DNA of 64,000 bases from Vaginella massiliensis (GTDB taxonomy: Bacteria > Bacteroidota > Bacteroidia > Flavobacteriales > Weeksellaceae), in NCBI RefSeq assembly GCF_900089075.1, contig NZ_LT593746.1, positions 432,920 through 496,919 on the forward strand, written 5' to 3'. Shown here piece after piece: positions 52,414-60,486 of this stretch. A program made the translations under genes and the position numbers. The notes under the pieces are model-generated. The model did not search any database, was not told where the DNA came from, and saw only the letters and a list, made by a program, of their open reading frames with translations. Numbering within the stretch: position 1 is the stretch's first letter; each line of letters opens with the position of its first letter.

Positions 52414-52421
52414 CAAATCTA
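52414..52421 (-). promoter_or_regulatory. Bacteroidota -7 box (TAGATTTG) for the exported protein gene
   Basis: Perfect minus-strand match 22 bases before the ATG at 52391; it lies in front of the preferred start and inside no coding region. Confidence 0.45.
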
Positions 52422-52481
52422 TAAATCGAAACGGCTGAAAATGAGTTTTTAACAAAACTTTATCAGTTTCCTTACATGGTT

Positions 52482-52513
52482 TAAACAAAAAACTCTGCCG
52501 AAGCAGAGTTTCA
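52482..52513 (-). terminator. Terminator after the wzc-like gene
   Basis: On the minus strand AAACTCTGC pairs with GCAGAGTTT around TTCG and is followed by TTTTGTTT. It closes the glycan operon. Confidence 0.9.
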
Positions 52514-54922
52514 TTATTTGCGTTTGAAAATCTTTTGGATGTTTTTGATGATGTTTTTGTACCATGGCTGCGCCGATTTTACGTAGCCATATCCGTAGCC
52601 ATAACCATATCCGTAGCCATAACCTTTCTGGAAATCGACATCGTTGATCAAGATTGCCATGTTTTTCAGCTTACGCTCTTCAGACAATTCTTTGATGTAC
52701 GGAATCATTCGTTTATCTAAATAATTAGACCTTGCAACATAAATCGTCAAATCTGCTTGGTCGGCAATCAACATGGTATCGGTCACCAACGACACCGGAG
52801 CGGTATCGACCAAAACATAATCGTAATGTTGTTTACCGTACTCGATGATTTCGTTGAATCGCCCATTCATCAACAATTCTGACGGGTTTGGTGCGATGAT
52901 TCCAGAATAAATCACATCGAACTGATAAGGATTCGGATGTTGGATAATGATTTCTTCGGGGTTCAACGAGCGATCGATCAAGAACTCTGTGATTCCTTTA
53001 GTAAAGCGTGCCTGGTCTACAATTCCCAAATAATCGAGCACTTTTGGCGAACGTATATCTGCCCCGATCAATAGCACTTTTTTGTTGGACATGGTCAACA
53101 CCTGCGCCATATTGGTCGATACAAAGGATTTCCCTTCGCCACTTACCGTAGAGGTTACGAAAATAACATTGGATCCTTCTTGTTTTTGTGGTAACAAGAA
53201 ATTGATATTGGTGCGTAGAATACGAAACGCTTCTGCCAAGCTGCTGCGATCGTTTTCTTCGATGATATTTTTATCTGATGTTGGAATCTCTCCGACAATT
53301 GGCGCATTGACCATTCCTTCAAAATCTGATTTGTCTTTGACCTTATTATCCAACATAAATTTGATGTATAATACCGCAAACGGTAAAAGCGTACCTAAAA
53401 TCAGCGCACCTAAATAAACGATGTTGCTCTTGGGTGATACTGGTCGGTTGTTGCCGAAAGCTCGATCTATGATTTTGATGTTGTCTGGCGTTGCCGAAGC
53501 TTTGATTTCTGCCTCTTCTCGTTTTTGTAATAAAAACAAATACAAGGCCTCTACAATTTGTTGTTGTCTCGAAATGTCTCGAAATCCTCTCTCTTTTGAA
53601 GGTAGTTGTTTGATTTGACCTTTGATCTGACTTTGTTTGGCTTGTACACTACCCAAAGCTGTACGCATGTTGTTGCGGTAGATGTTCAAACTTTGTCTTA
53701 TCGATTGTCGTAGATCTTTGATACTCTCGTTCAACGGTTGTATAGCAGGGTTGTCTTCAGTCATCGATTTCAACATGTCTTGCTTTTCGAGCATCAACTC
53801 GTTGTACTTGTTTATTTGAGACGAAATCCCAGGGTCGTTGATTCCGATGTTAGACGGTAAAAGATCGTTTCGACCTGCTGTCACCGCTCCATTTACATAG
53901 TCTGCAATTTGCAATTGGGTAGAATAATCCAAAACTATTTTCTCATTATCTGCCGCAGATTGCAAAAATATGTTGGCTTCCGAACTTACATCGGTGATGT
54001 CGTTCGATCTTTTGTACGATTCCAAATCTCGATCGACGTCTGCCAAATCGCCTGTAACCAACGCCAAACGATCGTTGATGAATTTGGTTGTTGTTTTGAT
54101 GAGCCTATCGGCATCGTTGGTAATGTCTTTGTTGTAAACATCTATAATCGAGTTGACGACGAGCAATGCTCTTGGTTTTAGGTTGTCTATCATTCCAAGA
54201 TTTACAATCATGGATGATTTGTCCGAGTTTGGCTCAACATTCAATTTGGAACGGTAATAGTTCACCGTGCTCATAATCGGAGAGACGTTGATCACCATCT
54301 GCGTTCCGATATTATCATTAAAATCTTTATTGGGTATGACGATGAAATCGCCAATTCTACTCGGAATTTTTTGACCAATTTTGTAGGTACCTTTCTCGGC
54401 AATGCTACTTTCTTCTATCGCAAGATTGCTTTGATCTTTTATTTTGATCGAAATGCTCCCCAAATAATCATCGTTGTAGGCCAAAGTGTCATTCAGAAAA
54501 GAGATTTTCACCGGAGAATCGGATTCGAGCACTTCTGCTTCTTTGATGCGTCCACTTCTGTAATAACGCTTGTGCAACTGATGGTCTTGTACAACTTTGA
54601 GCATGAGACGTCTCGACTTCAAAACATCTATTTGGTCGGACACCACCGCATTACCACCGTCGCCCAACATTGTGGCAGCATCTCCCAAAGCTGCTAATTC
54701 TGATGAAACGTTTTTGTGTTCGCTCAACAATATTTTTGCATCTACAGCATACTCTCGCGTGGCATAGCGCAAATACAAGAAGGCTCCTAATAACGCCAAA
54801 ACTATCGAGAGTATAAACCATTTCCAATAATAGGCATATTGCTCTAAGAGCTTTCTGAAATTGATCGATTCGTCTGCAGTCGTTTGACTTTCAAAATCTA
54901 AGTTCTTATTATTTGATGTCAT
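52514..54922 (-). CDS. Wzc-like polysaccharide co-polymerase with tyrosine autokinase domain
   Basis: An 802-residue inner-membrane protein. The N-terminal Wzz-type part has a helix near residues 33–52 (WKWFILSIVLALLGAFLYL) and a second helix near 505–525, with a long coiled-coil periplasmic domain between. The C-terminal BY-kinase has Walker A TSTVSGEGKS (about 590), Walker A' LIGADIRSPKV (about 615) and Walker B YVLVDTAPVS (about 705). Such proteins control chain length and export of capsule or exopolysaccharide and autophosphorylate a C-terminal Tyr cluster. Here that cluster is seven perfect Gly-Tyr repeats near residues 767–780. The gene starts one base after the wza-like gene. Confidence 0.93.
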   Translation of the reverse strand: MTSNNKNLDFESQTTADESINFRKLLEQYAYYWKWFILSIVLALLGAFLYLRYATREYAVDAKILLSEHKNVSSELAALGDAATMLGDGGNAVVSDQIDVLKSRRLMLKVVQDHQLHKRYYRSGRIKEAEVLESDSPVKISFLNDTLAYNDDYLGSISIKIKDQSNLAIEESSIAEKGTYKIGQKIPSRIGDFIVIPNKDFNDNIGTQMVINVSPIMSTVNYYRSKLNVEPNSDKSSMIVNLGMIDNLKPRALLVVNSIIDVYNKDITNDADRLIKTTTKFINDRLALVTGDLADVDRDLESYKRSNDITDVSSEANIFLQSAADNEKIVLDYSTQLQIADYVNGAVTAGRNDLLPSNIGINDPGISSQINKYNELMLEKQDMLKSMTEDNPAIQPLNESIKDLRQSIRQSLNIYRNNMRTALGSVQAKQSQIKGQIKQLPSKERGFRDISRQQQIVEALYLFLLQKREEAEIKASATPDNIKIIDRAFGNNRPVSPKSNIVYLGALILGTLLPFAVLYIKFMLDNKVKDKSDFEGMVNAPIVGEIPTSDKNIIEENDRSSLAEAFRILRTNINFLLPQKQEGSNVIFVTSTVSGEGKSFVSTNMAQVLTMSNKKVLLIGADIRSPKVLDYLGIVDQARFTKGITEFLIDRSLNPEEIIIQHPNPYQFDVIYSGIIAPNPSELLMNGRFNEIIEYGKQHYDYVLVDTAPVSLVTDTMLIADQADLTIYVARSNYLDKRMIPYIKELSEERKLKNMAILINDVDFQKGYGYGYGYGYGYGYVKSAQPWYKNIIKNIQKIFKRK
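52583..52624 (-). repeat. Tandem repeat encoding seven Gly-Tyr dipeptides in the kinase tail
   Basis: On the minus strand the unit GGTTATGGCTACGGATAT (18 bases) occurs twice without change, followed by one GGCTAC. All seven copies keep the Gly-Tyr reading frame, so gain or loss of units would change the number of phosphorylatable Tyr residues. Confidence 0.9.
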
Positions 54923-54923
54923 G

Positions 54924-55682
54924 TTATCTTGATAATACAGAAATTACTGAAATAATTATACCGGCTATCGATACAAATATTGAATAATTCACCACCGACG
55001 ATTGAATTTTAGATCGATTCGGTTCTACGTACACCACGTCGTTTTGTGCCAAATAGAAAACGGGCGAATCCAACGCCTCTCTTGAGGTAAGGTTTATGCG
55101 GTGCGTTTCTTTCACACCATTCTGCTCGCGTATCACCATTACATTTTCTCTCACCCCTTGTATGGTAAGATCTCCCGCCATACTCAAGGCTTCTAAAATC
55201 GAAACTCTTTCGTTGGGCAATGTAAATGTTCCTGGCTTTTGTACTTCTCCCATCACACTCACTCTGAAGTTGGTAAAGGTCAAATTCACCCCAGGGTCTT
55301 TGATGTAACGCGACAACTCTGCTCGCATTTTGTTGATGGCTTGTGTGCGGGTTAATCCTCCCAATTTGATCTGTCCCAAAACCGGAAAATCGATCATTCC
55401 GTTTTCATCCACGGTATAAGTCGATCTAAACACTCCGTCTGAAGAACTGCGCGTCTGATATACACTGCTCTGGTTGAATGGTTCTGTAGCTCTTACATCT
55501 GCCGCCGTTACAGAGATAGCCAATATATCATTGGTCTGAATTTTGGGAATGCTTTGCTCGTAGATAGAATTCAACCGTTCTTGTTCATCTCCTTGAAAAT
55601 ATACCAATTGCTCGCGCGATGCACAAGAAAAAATCAGAAATGGAATGCACCACACTAAAAATTTGTTCAATTTATTTGCCAT
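54924..55682 (-). CDS. Wza-like polysaccharide export lipoprotein
   Basis: A 252-residue outer-membrane lipoprotein; the lipobox is IFSC (Cys20) in LIFSCASREQ. Polysaccharide-export domain features are YFQGDEQERLNSIYEQSIPKIQTNDILAISV and VDENGMIDFPVLGQIKLGGLTRTQAINKM, followed by an SLBB-type segment (VSVMGEVQKPGTFTLPNERVSILEALSMAGDLT). A C-terminal hydrophobic helix is present. It is shorter than E. coli Wza (379 residues), as usual for this phylum. Lies four bases after the pglF-like gene and one base before wzc. Confidence 0.93.
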   Translation of the reverse strand: MANKLNKFLVWCIPFLIFSCASREQLVYFQGDEQERLNSIYEQSIPKIQTNDILAISVTAADVRATEPFNQSSVYQTRSSSDGVFRSTYTVDENGMIDFPVLGQIKLGGLTRTQAINKMRAELSRYIKDPGVNLTFTNFRVSVMGEVQKPGTFTLPNERVSILEALSMAGDLTIQGVRENVMVIREQNGVKETHRINLTSREALDSPVFYLAQNDVVYVEPNRSKIQSSVVNYSIFVSIAGIIISVISVLSR

Positions 55683-55686
55683 ATAT

Positions 55687-57600
55687 CTATTTGTCTAATA
55701 CTTCGTAAGCCGAATTTTGTGAAATATATTCAGGTACGATTTCTTTTATACGTTTTACCAATTCGATGTTCTCTTGTCCAGAGAATTTATGTTTTGCAAA
55801 AATAGTCAAGTCTACAATTTTATCCTCAATAAAATCGTCACATTCCCTCACTTTAGCAATCATTATTTTTTCGTGATGCGTTTTGGCTGTGTTTTCATCA
55901 TTCGCCAAAAGTTCTTCATAAATTTTTTCACCTGGGCGTAAACCCGTGATTTTTATATCAATATCATCTGGATACCTTAATCCACTGAGGGCAATCATTC
56001 TTTTAGCCAAATCGATTATTTTTACAGATTTACCCATATCAAACACAAAAATCTCACCGCCTTTCCCCATGATAGCCGCCTCCAAAACCAACTGGCAAGC
56101 CTCGGGTATGGTCATGAAATATCGCGTAATCTCTTCGTGTGTTACCGTCAGGGGACCGCCAGCCTCGATTTGTTTTTTGAATAACGGAATCACCGATCCG
56201 TTGGAACCCAACACATTACCAAAACGAGTGGTGATAAAATTGGTTTTTGATTTTTTGTTCAGGCAGCTTACATAGATTTCTGCAATGCGTTTGGTGGCCC
56301 CCATCACATTGGTCGGATTCACCGCTTTGTCGGTAGAGACCATAACAAATTTTTCAACCCCGTATTTCACTGCTAAATCCGCCACATTTTTTGTACCTCT
56401 GACATTGGTATTGATCGACTCAAAAGGGTATTGCTCCATCAAGGGTACATGCTTATATGCTGCGGCATGAAATACAATATCTGGACGAAAATGGTTGAAA
56501 ATTTGTTCCATTCGTTTGAGGTCTCGAATGTTGGCAATCACAAAATAGGTTTCTTCACTATTGGTTGATTTGAAGCCTTGTTGAATATCGTATAAGGCAG
56601 ATTCGGCAATATCAACCAAAACCAATTTTTTGAAATCTTTTTGGGCAATTTGCCTCGCCAACTCACTCCCAATAGAGCCAGCCGCTCCCGTTACCATCAC
56701 CACTTTGCCTCGAATGTCTTCGTTGATTTTTGGGTTGTTGAGGTTAATTGGTTTTCTGCCGAGCAAATCTTCAATTTTCAAAGATTTTATTTGCCTAGAA
56801 GAATATTTCCCGTCTAACCAGTCGGTCGCTGGAGGAATGATTTTGATTTCAACGGGTAATTTTTCCAATCGATTAGTAATCTCAAACAGCTCAGCATTCG
56901 AAATGTTTTGTATCGAAATAATGATTTGATCTATTCTGTTTTTCCTTACAAAGGACTCGGTTAAAACACTAGGGCTCAACACCTTCACACCCTGTATCGT
57001 TGTGGAGTGCTTTTTTTCGTTATCATCTACAAAAGCAACGACCATATGGCTTTTGAGCGTATCGTTTTGTAAAACACCAAGCGTAATCAACCCAGAATCA
57101 CCCGCTCCATAGATAATTGATCTTACTTTGCTCGAGGCTTGTAAAACGTAATTCCGATAAAAACTCTTGTACAGTACGCGGCTCACCACCATCATTACCG
57201 TGGAGATAAAAACATGAAAAACAACAATTGAGTAGGAAAATCTAAATACGTAAAGCCATGGTATGGCTGAAAAATGGTTGCGTACCAAATATCCTATCAG
57301 TAATAAGGTCATGCAGCTCACAATGCTCGAATAAAATATCTTATTGGCATCGTTAAGCGTGGTCTGCCTGATAATTCCTTTATATGGTTTGAACAGGATA
57401 AAGGCAATGAAATAGACAAGGAGGATAAGCGGTAAGCGATGCACCATGCGATCGAGATCGAAATCACCCTTGAAACTATTGAAAATAAAGTTGGCAATGA
57501 TGTAGCTCACACCAACAATAAGAAGGTCTATAAATAATACGACACTTCTCGGAGTTTCGTTTTTTAGCCGCTGTTTTAAAACACTCATACTTAGCAACAT
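55687..57600 (-). CDS. Membrane-bound nucleotide-sugar 4,6-dehydratase (PglF/CapD/WbpM family)
   Basis: A 637-residue protein with four to five N-terminal membrane helices (about 18–160), a CoA-binding-like Rossmann domain and a C-terminal SDR domain with VMVTGAAGSIGSELARQIA (about 300–318), the catalytic region VSTDKAVNPTNVMGATKR and the FGNVLGSNGSVIPLF segment. Members convert UDP-GlcNAc to UDP-4-keto-6-deoxy sugar, the first step to UDP-bacillosamine or related sugars. The start could also be 57588. With the next two genes upstream (aminotransferase and acetyltransferase) it forms a PglF-PglE-PglD-like set. Confidence 0.9.
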   Translation of the reverse strand: MLLSMSVLKQRLKNETPRSVVLFIDLLIVGVSYIIANFIFNSFKGDFDLDRMVHRLPLILLVYFIAFILFKPYKGIIRQTTLNDANKIFYSSIVSCMTLLLIGYLVRNHFSAIPWLYVFRFSYSIVVFHVFISTVMMVVSRVLYKSFYRNYVLQASSKVRSIIYGAGDSGLITLGVLQNDTLKSHMVVAFVDDNEKKHSTTIQGVKVLSPSVLTESFVRKNRIDQIIISIQNISNAELFEITNRLEKLPVEIKIIPPATDWLDGKYSSRQIKSLKIEDLLGRKPINLNNPKINEDIRGKVVMVTGAAGSIGSELARQIAQKDFKKLVLVDIAESALYDIQQGFKSTNSEETYFVIANIRDLKRMEQIFNHFRPDIVFHAAAYKHVPLMEQYPFESINTNVRGTKNVADLAVKYGVEKFVMVSTDKAVNPTNVMGATKRIAEIYVSCLNKKSKTNFITTRFGNVLGSNGSVIPLFKKQIEAGGPLTVTHEEITRYFMTIPEACQLVLEAAIMGKGGEIFVFDMGKSVKIIDLAKRMIALSGLRYPDDIDIKITGLRPGEKIYEELLANDENTAKTHHEKIMIAKVRECDDFIEDKIVDLTIFAKHKFSGQENIELVKRIKEIVPEYISQNSAYEVLDK

Positions 57601-57709
57601 GTATTTAATTTATCCTGACAGTACAGGCTACCAATTGCAACAATAATATAAAAATAAACAATTTGGCAATACCATATAACAAATAGCACACCCTATTCGA
57701 TAGAAATTA

Positions 57710-58846
57710 TTATTTTTTGAATGTTTTTAGAATGATTCTACTTATCCGCTCACGCTCTTCCTCGGTAAGATTAGAGCCAGACGGCAAGCACAATCCGTTT
57801 TCAAACAGCTGTTCTGCTACTTTGCCACCATAATAAGGTGCGTTGGCAAACACCGGTTGCATGTGCATAGGCTTCCACAGTGGACGAGACTCGATGTTGT
57901 CTTCTAGCAGGGCTAAACGCAAATCTTCTCTAGTAATGCCAGCAATTTTCGGGTCGATGGTAATCGCAGAAAGCCAATGATTTGAGTAGTAATCGGAACT
58001 TGGTTCGGTAAAAACCTTCACCCCGTCCACTTCTGCAAACAAATCTTGATAAAATTTGTTCATCTTGCGACGAGCCTCTACACGATCTGCCAGTACCTCC
58101 ATCTGTCCACGTCCAATACCGGCGGTAATGTTCGACATTCTATAGTTATAACCGATATGCGAGTGTTGGTAATGTGGCGCGTTGTCACGGGCTTGTGTCG
58201 CCAAGAAAACCGTTTTGTCTTTATCTTCTTGGGTTGGGCATACCAAAGCTCCGCCACCCGAAGTGGTGATAATTTTATTTCCGTTGAAAGACAGCGCTCC
58301 AAATCGACCGAAAGTACCGCATTTTTTGCCTTTATAGGTCGACCCCAAGGCTTCTGCTGCATCTTCTATTACTGGAATATTGTATTGATTGGCAATTGCC
58401 AATACCTCCTCTACCTTGAACGGCATACCGTACAGATGGACTGCAATAATGGCTTTTGGCGTTTTGCCTTTTGCGATACGGTCTGTAATCGCTTCTTCCA
58501 ACGCAACGGGACAAATATTCCAGGTATCGGGTTCAGAGTCTACAAAAACGGGCGTAGCTCCTTGGTAAGCAATAGGATTGGCAGATGCCGAAAACGTCAT
58601 CGATTGACAAATGACTTCATCGCCATACCCAACTCCGCATTCGATCAGCGCCAAATGAAGTGCGGCAGTGCCGGCTGATAATGCGGCCACCTGAACGTCT
58701 GATTGTAAAAATTTTCGGATGTCTTCTTCGAAGCCATTAACATTCGGCCCTAAAGGTGCTACCCAATTGGCATCAAATGCCTCGTGTATGTATTTTAATT
58801 CGTTACCGCCCATGTGAGGGGAAGATAACCAGATTTTGTCGGTCAT
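57710..58846 (-). CDS. DegT/DnrJ/EryC1/StrS sugar aminotransferase (PglE-like)
   Basis: A 378-residue PLP enzyme that adds an amino group at C4 of a UDP-4-keto sugar. The internal aldimine Lys is in SFNGNKIITTSGGGALVC; AALSAGTAALHLAL, VIEDAAEALGSTYKGKKCGTFG and the HYQHSHIGYNYRMSNITAGIGRGQ segment are family blocks. The GNKIITTSGGG form is the one common in bacillosamine and legionaminic-type enzymes. It lies 109 bases upstream of the pglF-like gene and has a perfect -7 box of its own. Confidence 0.92.
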   Translation of the reverse strand: MTDKIWLSSPHMGGNELKYIHEAFDANWVAPLGPNVNGFEEDIRKFLQSDVQVAALSAGTAALHLALIECGVGYGDEVICQSMTFSASANPIAYQGATPVFVDSEPDTWNICPVALEEAITDRIAKGKTPKAIIAVHLYGMPFKVEEVLAIANQYNIPVIEDAAEALGSTYKGKKCGTFGRFGALSFNGNKIITTSGGGALVCPTQEDKDKTVFLATQARDNAPHYQHSHIGYNYRMSNITAGIGRGQMEVLADRVEARRKMNKFYQDLFAEVDGVKVFTEPSSDYYSNHWLSAITIDPKIAGITREDLRLALLEDNIESRPLWKPMHMQPVFANAPYYGGKVAEQLFENGLCLPSGSNLTEEERERISRIILKTFKK

Positions 58847-58866
58847 TTTTCTGTGTAATTTTTTTG

Positions 58867-58874
58867 CAAAGTTA
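58867..58874 (-). promoter_or_regulatory. Bacteroidota -7 box (TAACTTTG) inside the glycan locus
   Basis: Perfect minus-strand match 20 bases before the PglE-like ATG; a possible internal promoter separating the left genes from the kinase cassette. Confidence 0.45.
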
Positions 58875-58878
58875 GTTA

Positions 58879-59490
58879 TTATTGATGTGTAATTTCATTA
58901 ATCTTAATAATTTTTCCTGGATTACCTACTACCGTAGCACCGTCGGGAACATCTTTAATAATAACCGCACCAGCGCCAATCGTACACCATTTTCCTATCT
59001 TGATTCCCTGAATTACAGATGCACCGATTCCTATATGTGTACCTTCGCCAACAATTACATTTCCTGCTAAAGCCACATTTGGAGAAATATGAACAAAATC
59101 TTGAATGGTACAATCATGGTCAATGGAGGCATTCGTGTTTATAATGCAGTGTTTACCTATTGTTACATCTGCATTTACAGATACTCCCGCCATTCCGACT
59201 GTTCCTATTTCTATTTTTGATCGTTTGGAAATATTAGTCGACGGATGAACTAAAACAGGATAAGTTAAATCACTATTTTCTTCGGAGATTTTTTTTCGAA
59301 TATGGTTATTTCCGATTGCTATCATAAGATTGGATACATCGGTTGGGATTTGATGTACTACTTTATAATTGAATATAGATATTTTAGTTTTATCAGTATC
59401 AATGAAAGCTTGTACTTCAAAACCGTTTTCTTCTGCTATTTCAGCAATTACCTTTCCATGACCACTGGCTCCGTAAACATATAAACTCAT
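58879..59490 (-). CDS. Nucleotide-sugar N-acetyltransferase (PglD/NeuD family)
   Basis: A 203-residue enzyme with an N-terminal Rossmann-like nucleotide-binding part (LYVYGASGHGKVIAEIAEENGF, 3–24) and a left-handed beta-helix of hexapeptide repeats (from about 95). The catalytic His is probably that of NASIDHDCTIQDFVHISPN. With the PglE- and PglF-like neighbours the expected reaction is acetylation of UDP-4-amino-sugar to UDP-N,N'-diacetylbacillosamine. Its ATG overlaps the TGA of the zeta-family kinase (ATGA). Base composition is markedly AT-rich compared with PglE. Confidence 0.9.
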   Translation of the reverse strand: MSLYVYGASGHGKVIAEIAEENGFEVQAFIDTDKTKISIFNYKVVHQIPTDVSNLMIAIGNNHIRKKISEENSDLTYPVLVHPSTNISKRSKIEIGTVGMAGVSVNADVTIGKHCIINTNASIDHDCTIQDFVHISPNVALAGNVIVGEGTHIGIGASVIQGIKIGKWCTIGAGAVIIKDVPDGATVVGNPGKIIKINEITHQ

Positions 59491-60221
59491 TCTGTATTCA
59501 ATTTATCTAATAAATAAATTTTAACCCATTCCGGAATTTCATCTGCATAAACCTCCACATCATTTCCATTTTTTTCAATTAAAACATTTTGCATTTGATT
59601 ATCTGATGAATTGTCAAAAATATAAGCTCGATCTGCAATTAAAAAAGCCTGTGAAAATAATTCTAAAGATTTATAATAGCGATTTACAATTTTGTTATCT
59701 TCTACGTCATGTCCACCTTTAATTTTTCTGATATTAACTCTGTTTATATTAATCGAAGGATCTTTGGTACTAATGAAGTATAAATATGTTTTAAAGCCCT
59801 TTTCTTTCGCTTTATTTAGAAAGGCAACTTTTGATTCATGGGACATGACGGTTTCAAATGAAAAAGTTTCTTCACATTCCAAAAGGATATGTCTAAGAAA
59901 CTCTGCTACAACAGATGCAGTGTAACTGTCAATATCAAAATCGGTTGTTAAAATACCGTCTGAAAGTACAATAGAGTCTAATATTTCAGAAGTGATTCTT
60001 TTATCTTCTGCCGAGATTATTGGTTTAAAACTTTCCCAATCAGCCTGAGTTACTGTTATTGGTAAATATTCATTACAATCGATAAAGTTAGTAGTGTTAA
60101 ACTTTCGTTCTATAATATCTGCATTAATAAACGAACCAATGAAACATTTATTTTGAATTTCATTTATCAAGGTTGACTTACCTGAGCCATTGGGACCAGC
60201 AAACATACGAAAGCGTTTCAC
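59487..60221 (-). CDS. Zeta-toxin-family P-loop kinase
   Basis: A 244-residue protein starting with GTG at 60221, one base after the stop of the small upstream gene; an internal ATG at 60206 would leave only three residues before the P-loop. Walker A is GPNGSGKST (9–17). SFINADIIERKF, CEETFSFETVMSHESKVAFLNKAKEKGF, INRVNIRKIKGGHDV and IADRAYIFDNSSDN match the zeta-toxin/UNAG-kinase pattern. Known zeta toxins (PezT, epsilon-zeta) phosphorylate UDP-GlcNAc or related UDP-amino sugars and block cell-wall synthesis. Here the gene is inside a UDP-GlcNAc-derived sugar operon, overlapping pglD by four bases. Its DNA is AT-rich (13 of 60 G+C at 59641–59700). A housekeeping sugar-kinase role is an alternative to toxicity. 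Confidence 0.88.
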   Translation of the reverse strand: MKRFRMFAGPNGSGKSTLINEIQNKCFIGSFINADIIERKFNTTNFIDCNEYLPITVTQADWESFKPIISAEDKRITSEILDSIVLSDGILTTDFDIDSYTASVVAEFLRHILLECEETFSFETVMSHESKVAFLNKAKEKGFKTYLYFISTKDPSININRVNIRKIKGGHDVEDNKIVNRYYKSLELFSQAFLIADRAYIFDNSSDNQMQNVLIEKNGNDVEVYADEIPEWVKIYLLDKLNTE

Positions 60222-60222
60222 T

Positions 60223-60444
60223 TTATTTCTTTAGTTTAATTCTTTTCTGTTGTACTTTAACTGTACTGAAAGTAGCACGACCTAAAACACTTCTACGACC
60301 ATCTGGAGCGACTTCAACCAATTGACCGTTCTCCACTGTTTTATAAGCTAATTTCAAGGCTTTGTTTTCACGTATCGCTTTTGCTACCGCTTTTTGTTGT
60401 AGCTGATCTAAATCTTTTTTTTCAACTTCTTCTAAGGTTTTCAT
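60223..60444 (-). CDS. Small protein coupled to the zeta-family kinase, candidate antitoxin
   Basis: A 73-residue protein starting at the ATG at 60444 (MKTLEEVEKKDLDQLQQKAVAKAI); the frame is open to 60486 but those 14 residues (MKNIMYLYNINRSI) overlap the region just behind the pglC-like stop and look non-coding. The N-terminal 30 residues are likely helical and charged, the middle VENGQLVEVAPDGRRSVLG is likely strand-turn, and the end VKVQQKRIKLKK is very basic. I do not recognise it as the epsilon antitoxin. Position, size and one-base spacing to the kinase suggest a partner, possibly an antidote; this is inference. Confidence 0.75.
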   Translation of the reverse strand: MKTLEEVEKKDLDQLQQKAVAKAIRENKALKLAYKTVENGQLVEVAPDGRRSVLGRATFSTVKVQQKRIKLKK

Positions 60445-60486
60445 AATAGATCTGTTAATATTATAAAGATACATAATATTCTTCAT

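Noticed and set aside
52583-52624. CRISPR-like or intergenic satellite repeat
   Set aside because: The repeat is within a reading frame, has no spacers and keeps the Gly-Tyr codons; it is a coding tandem repeat.
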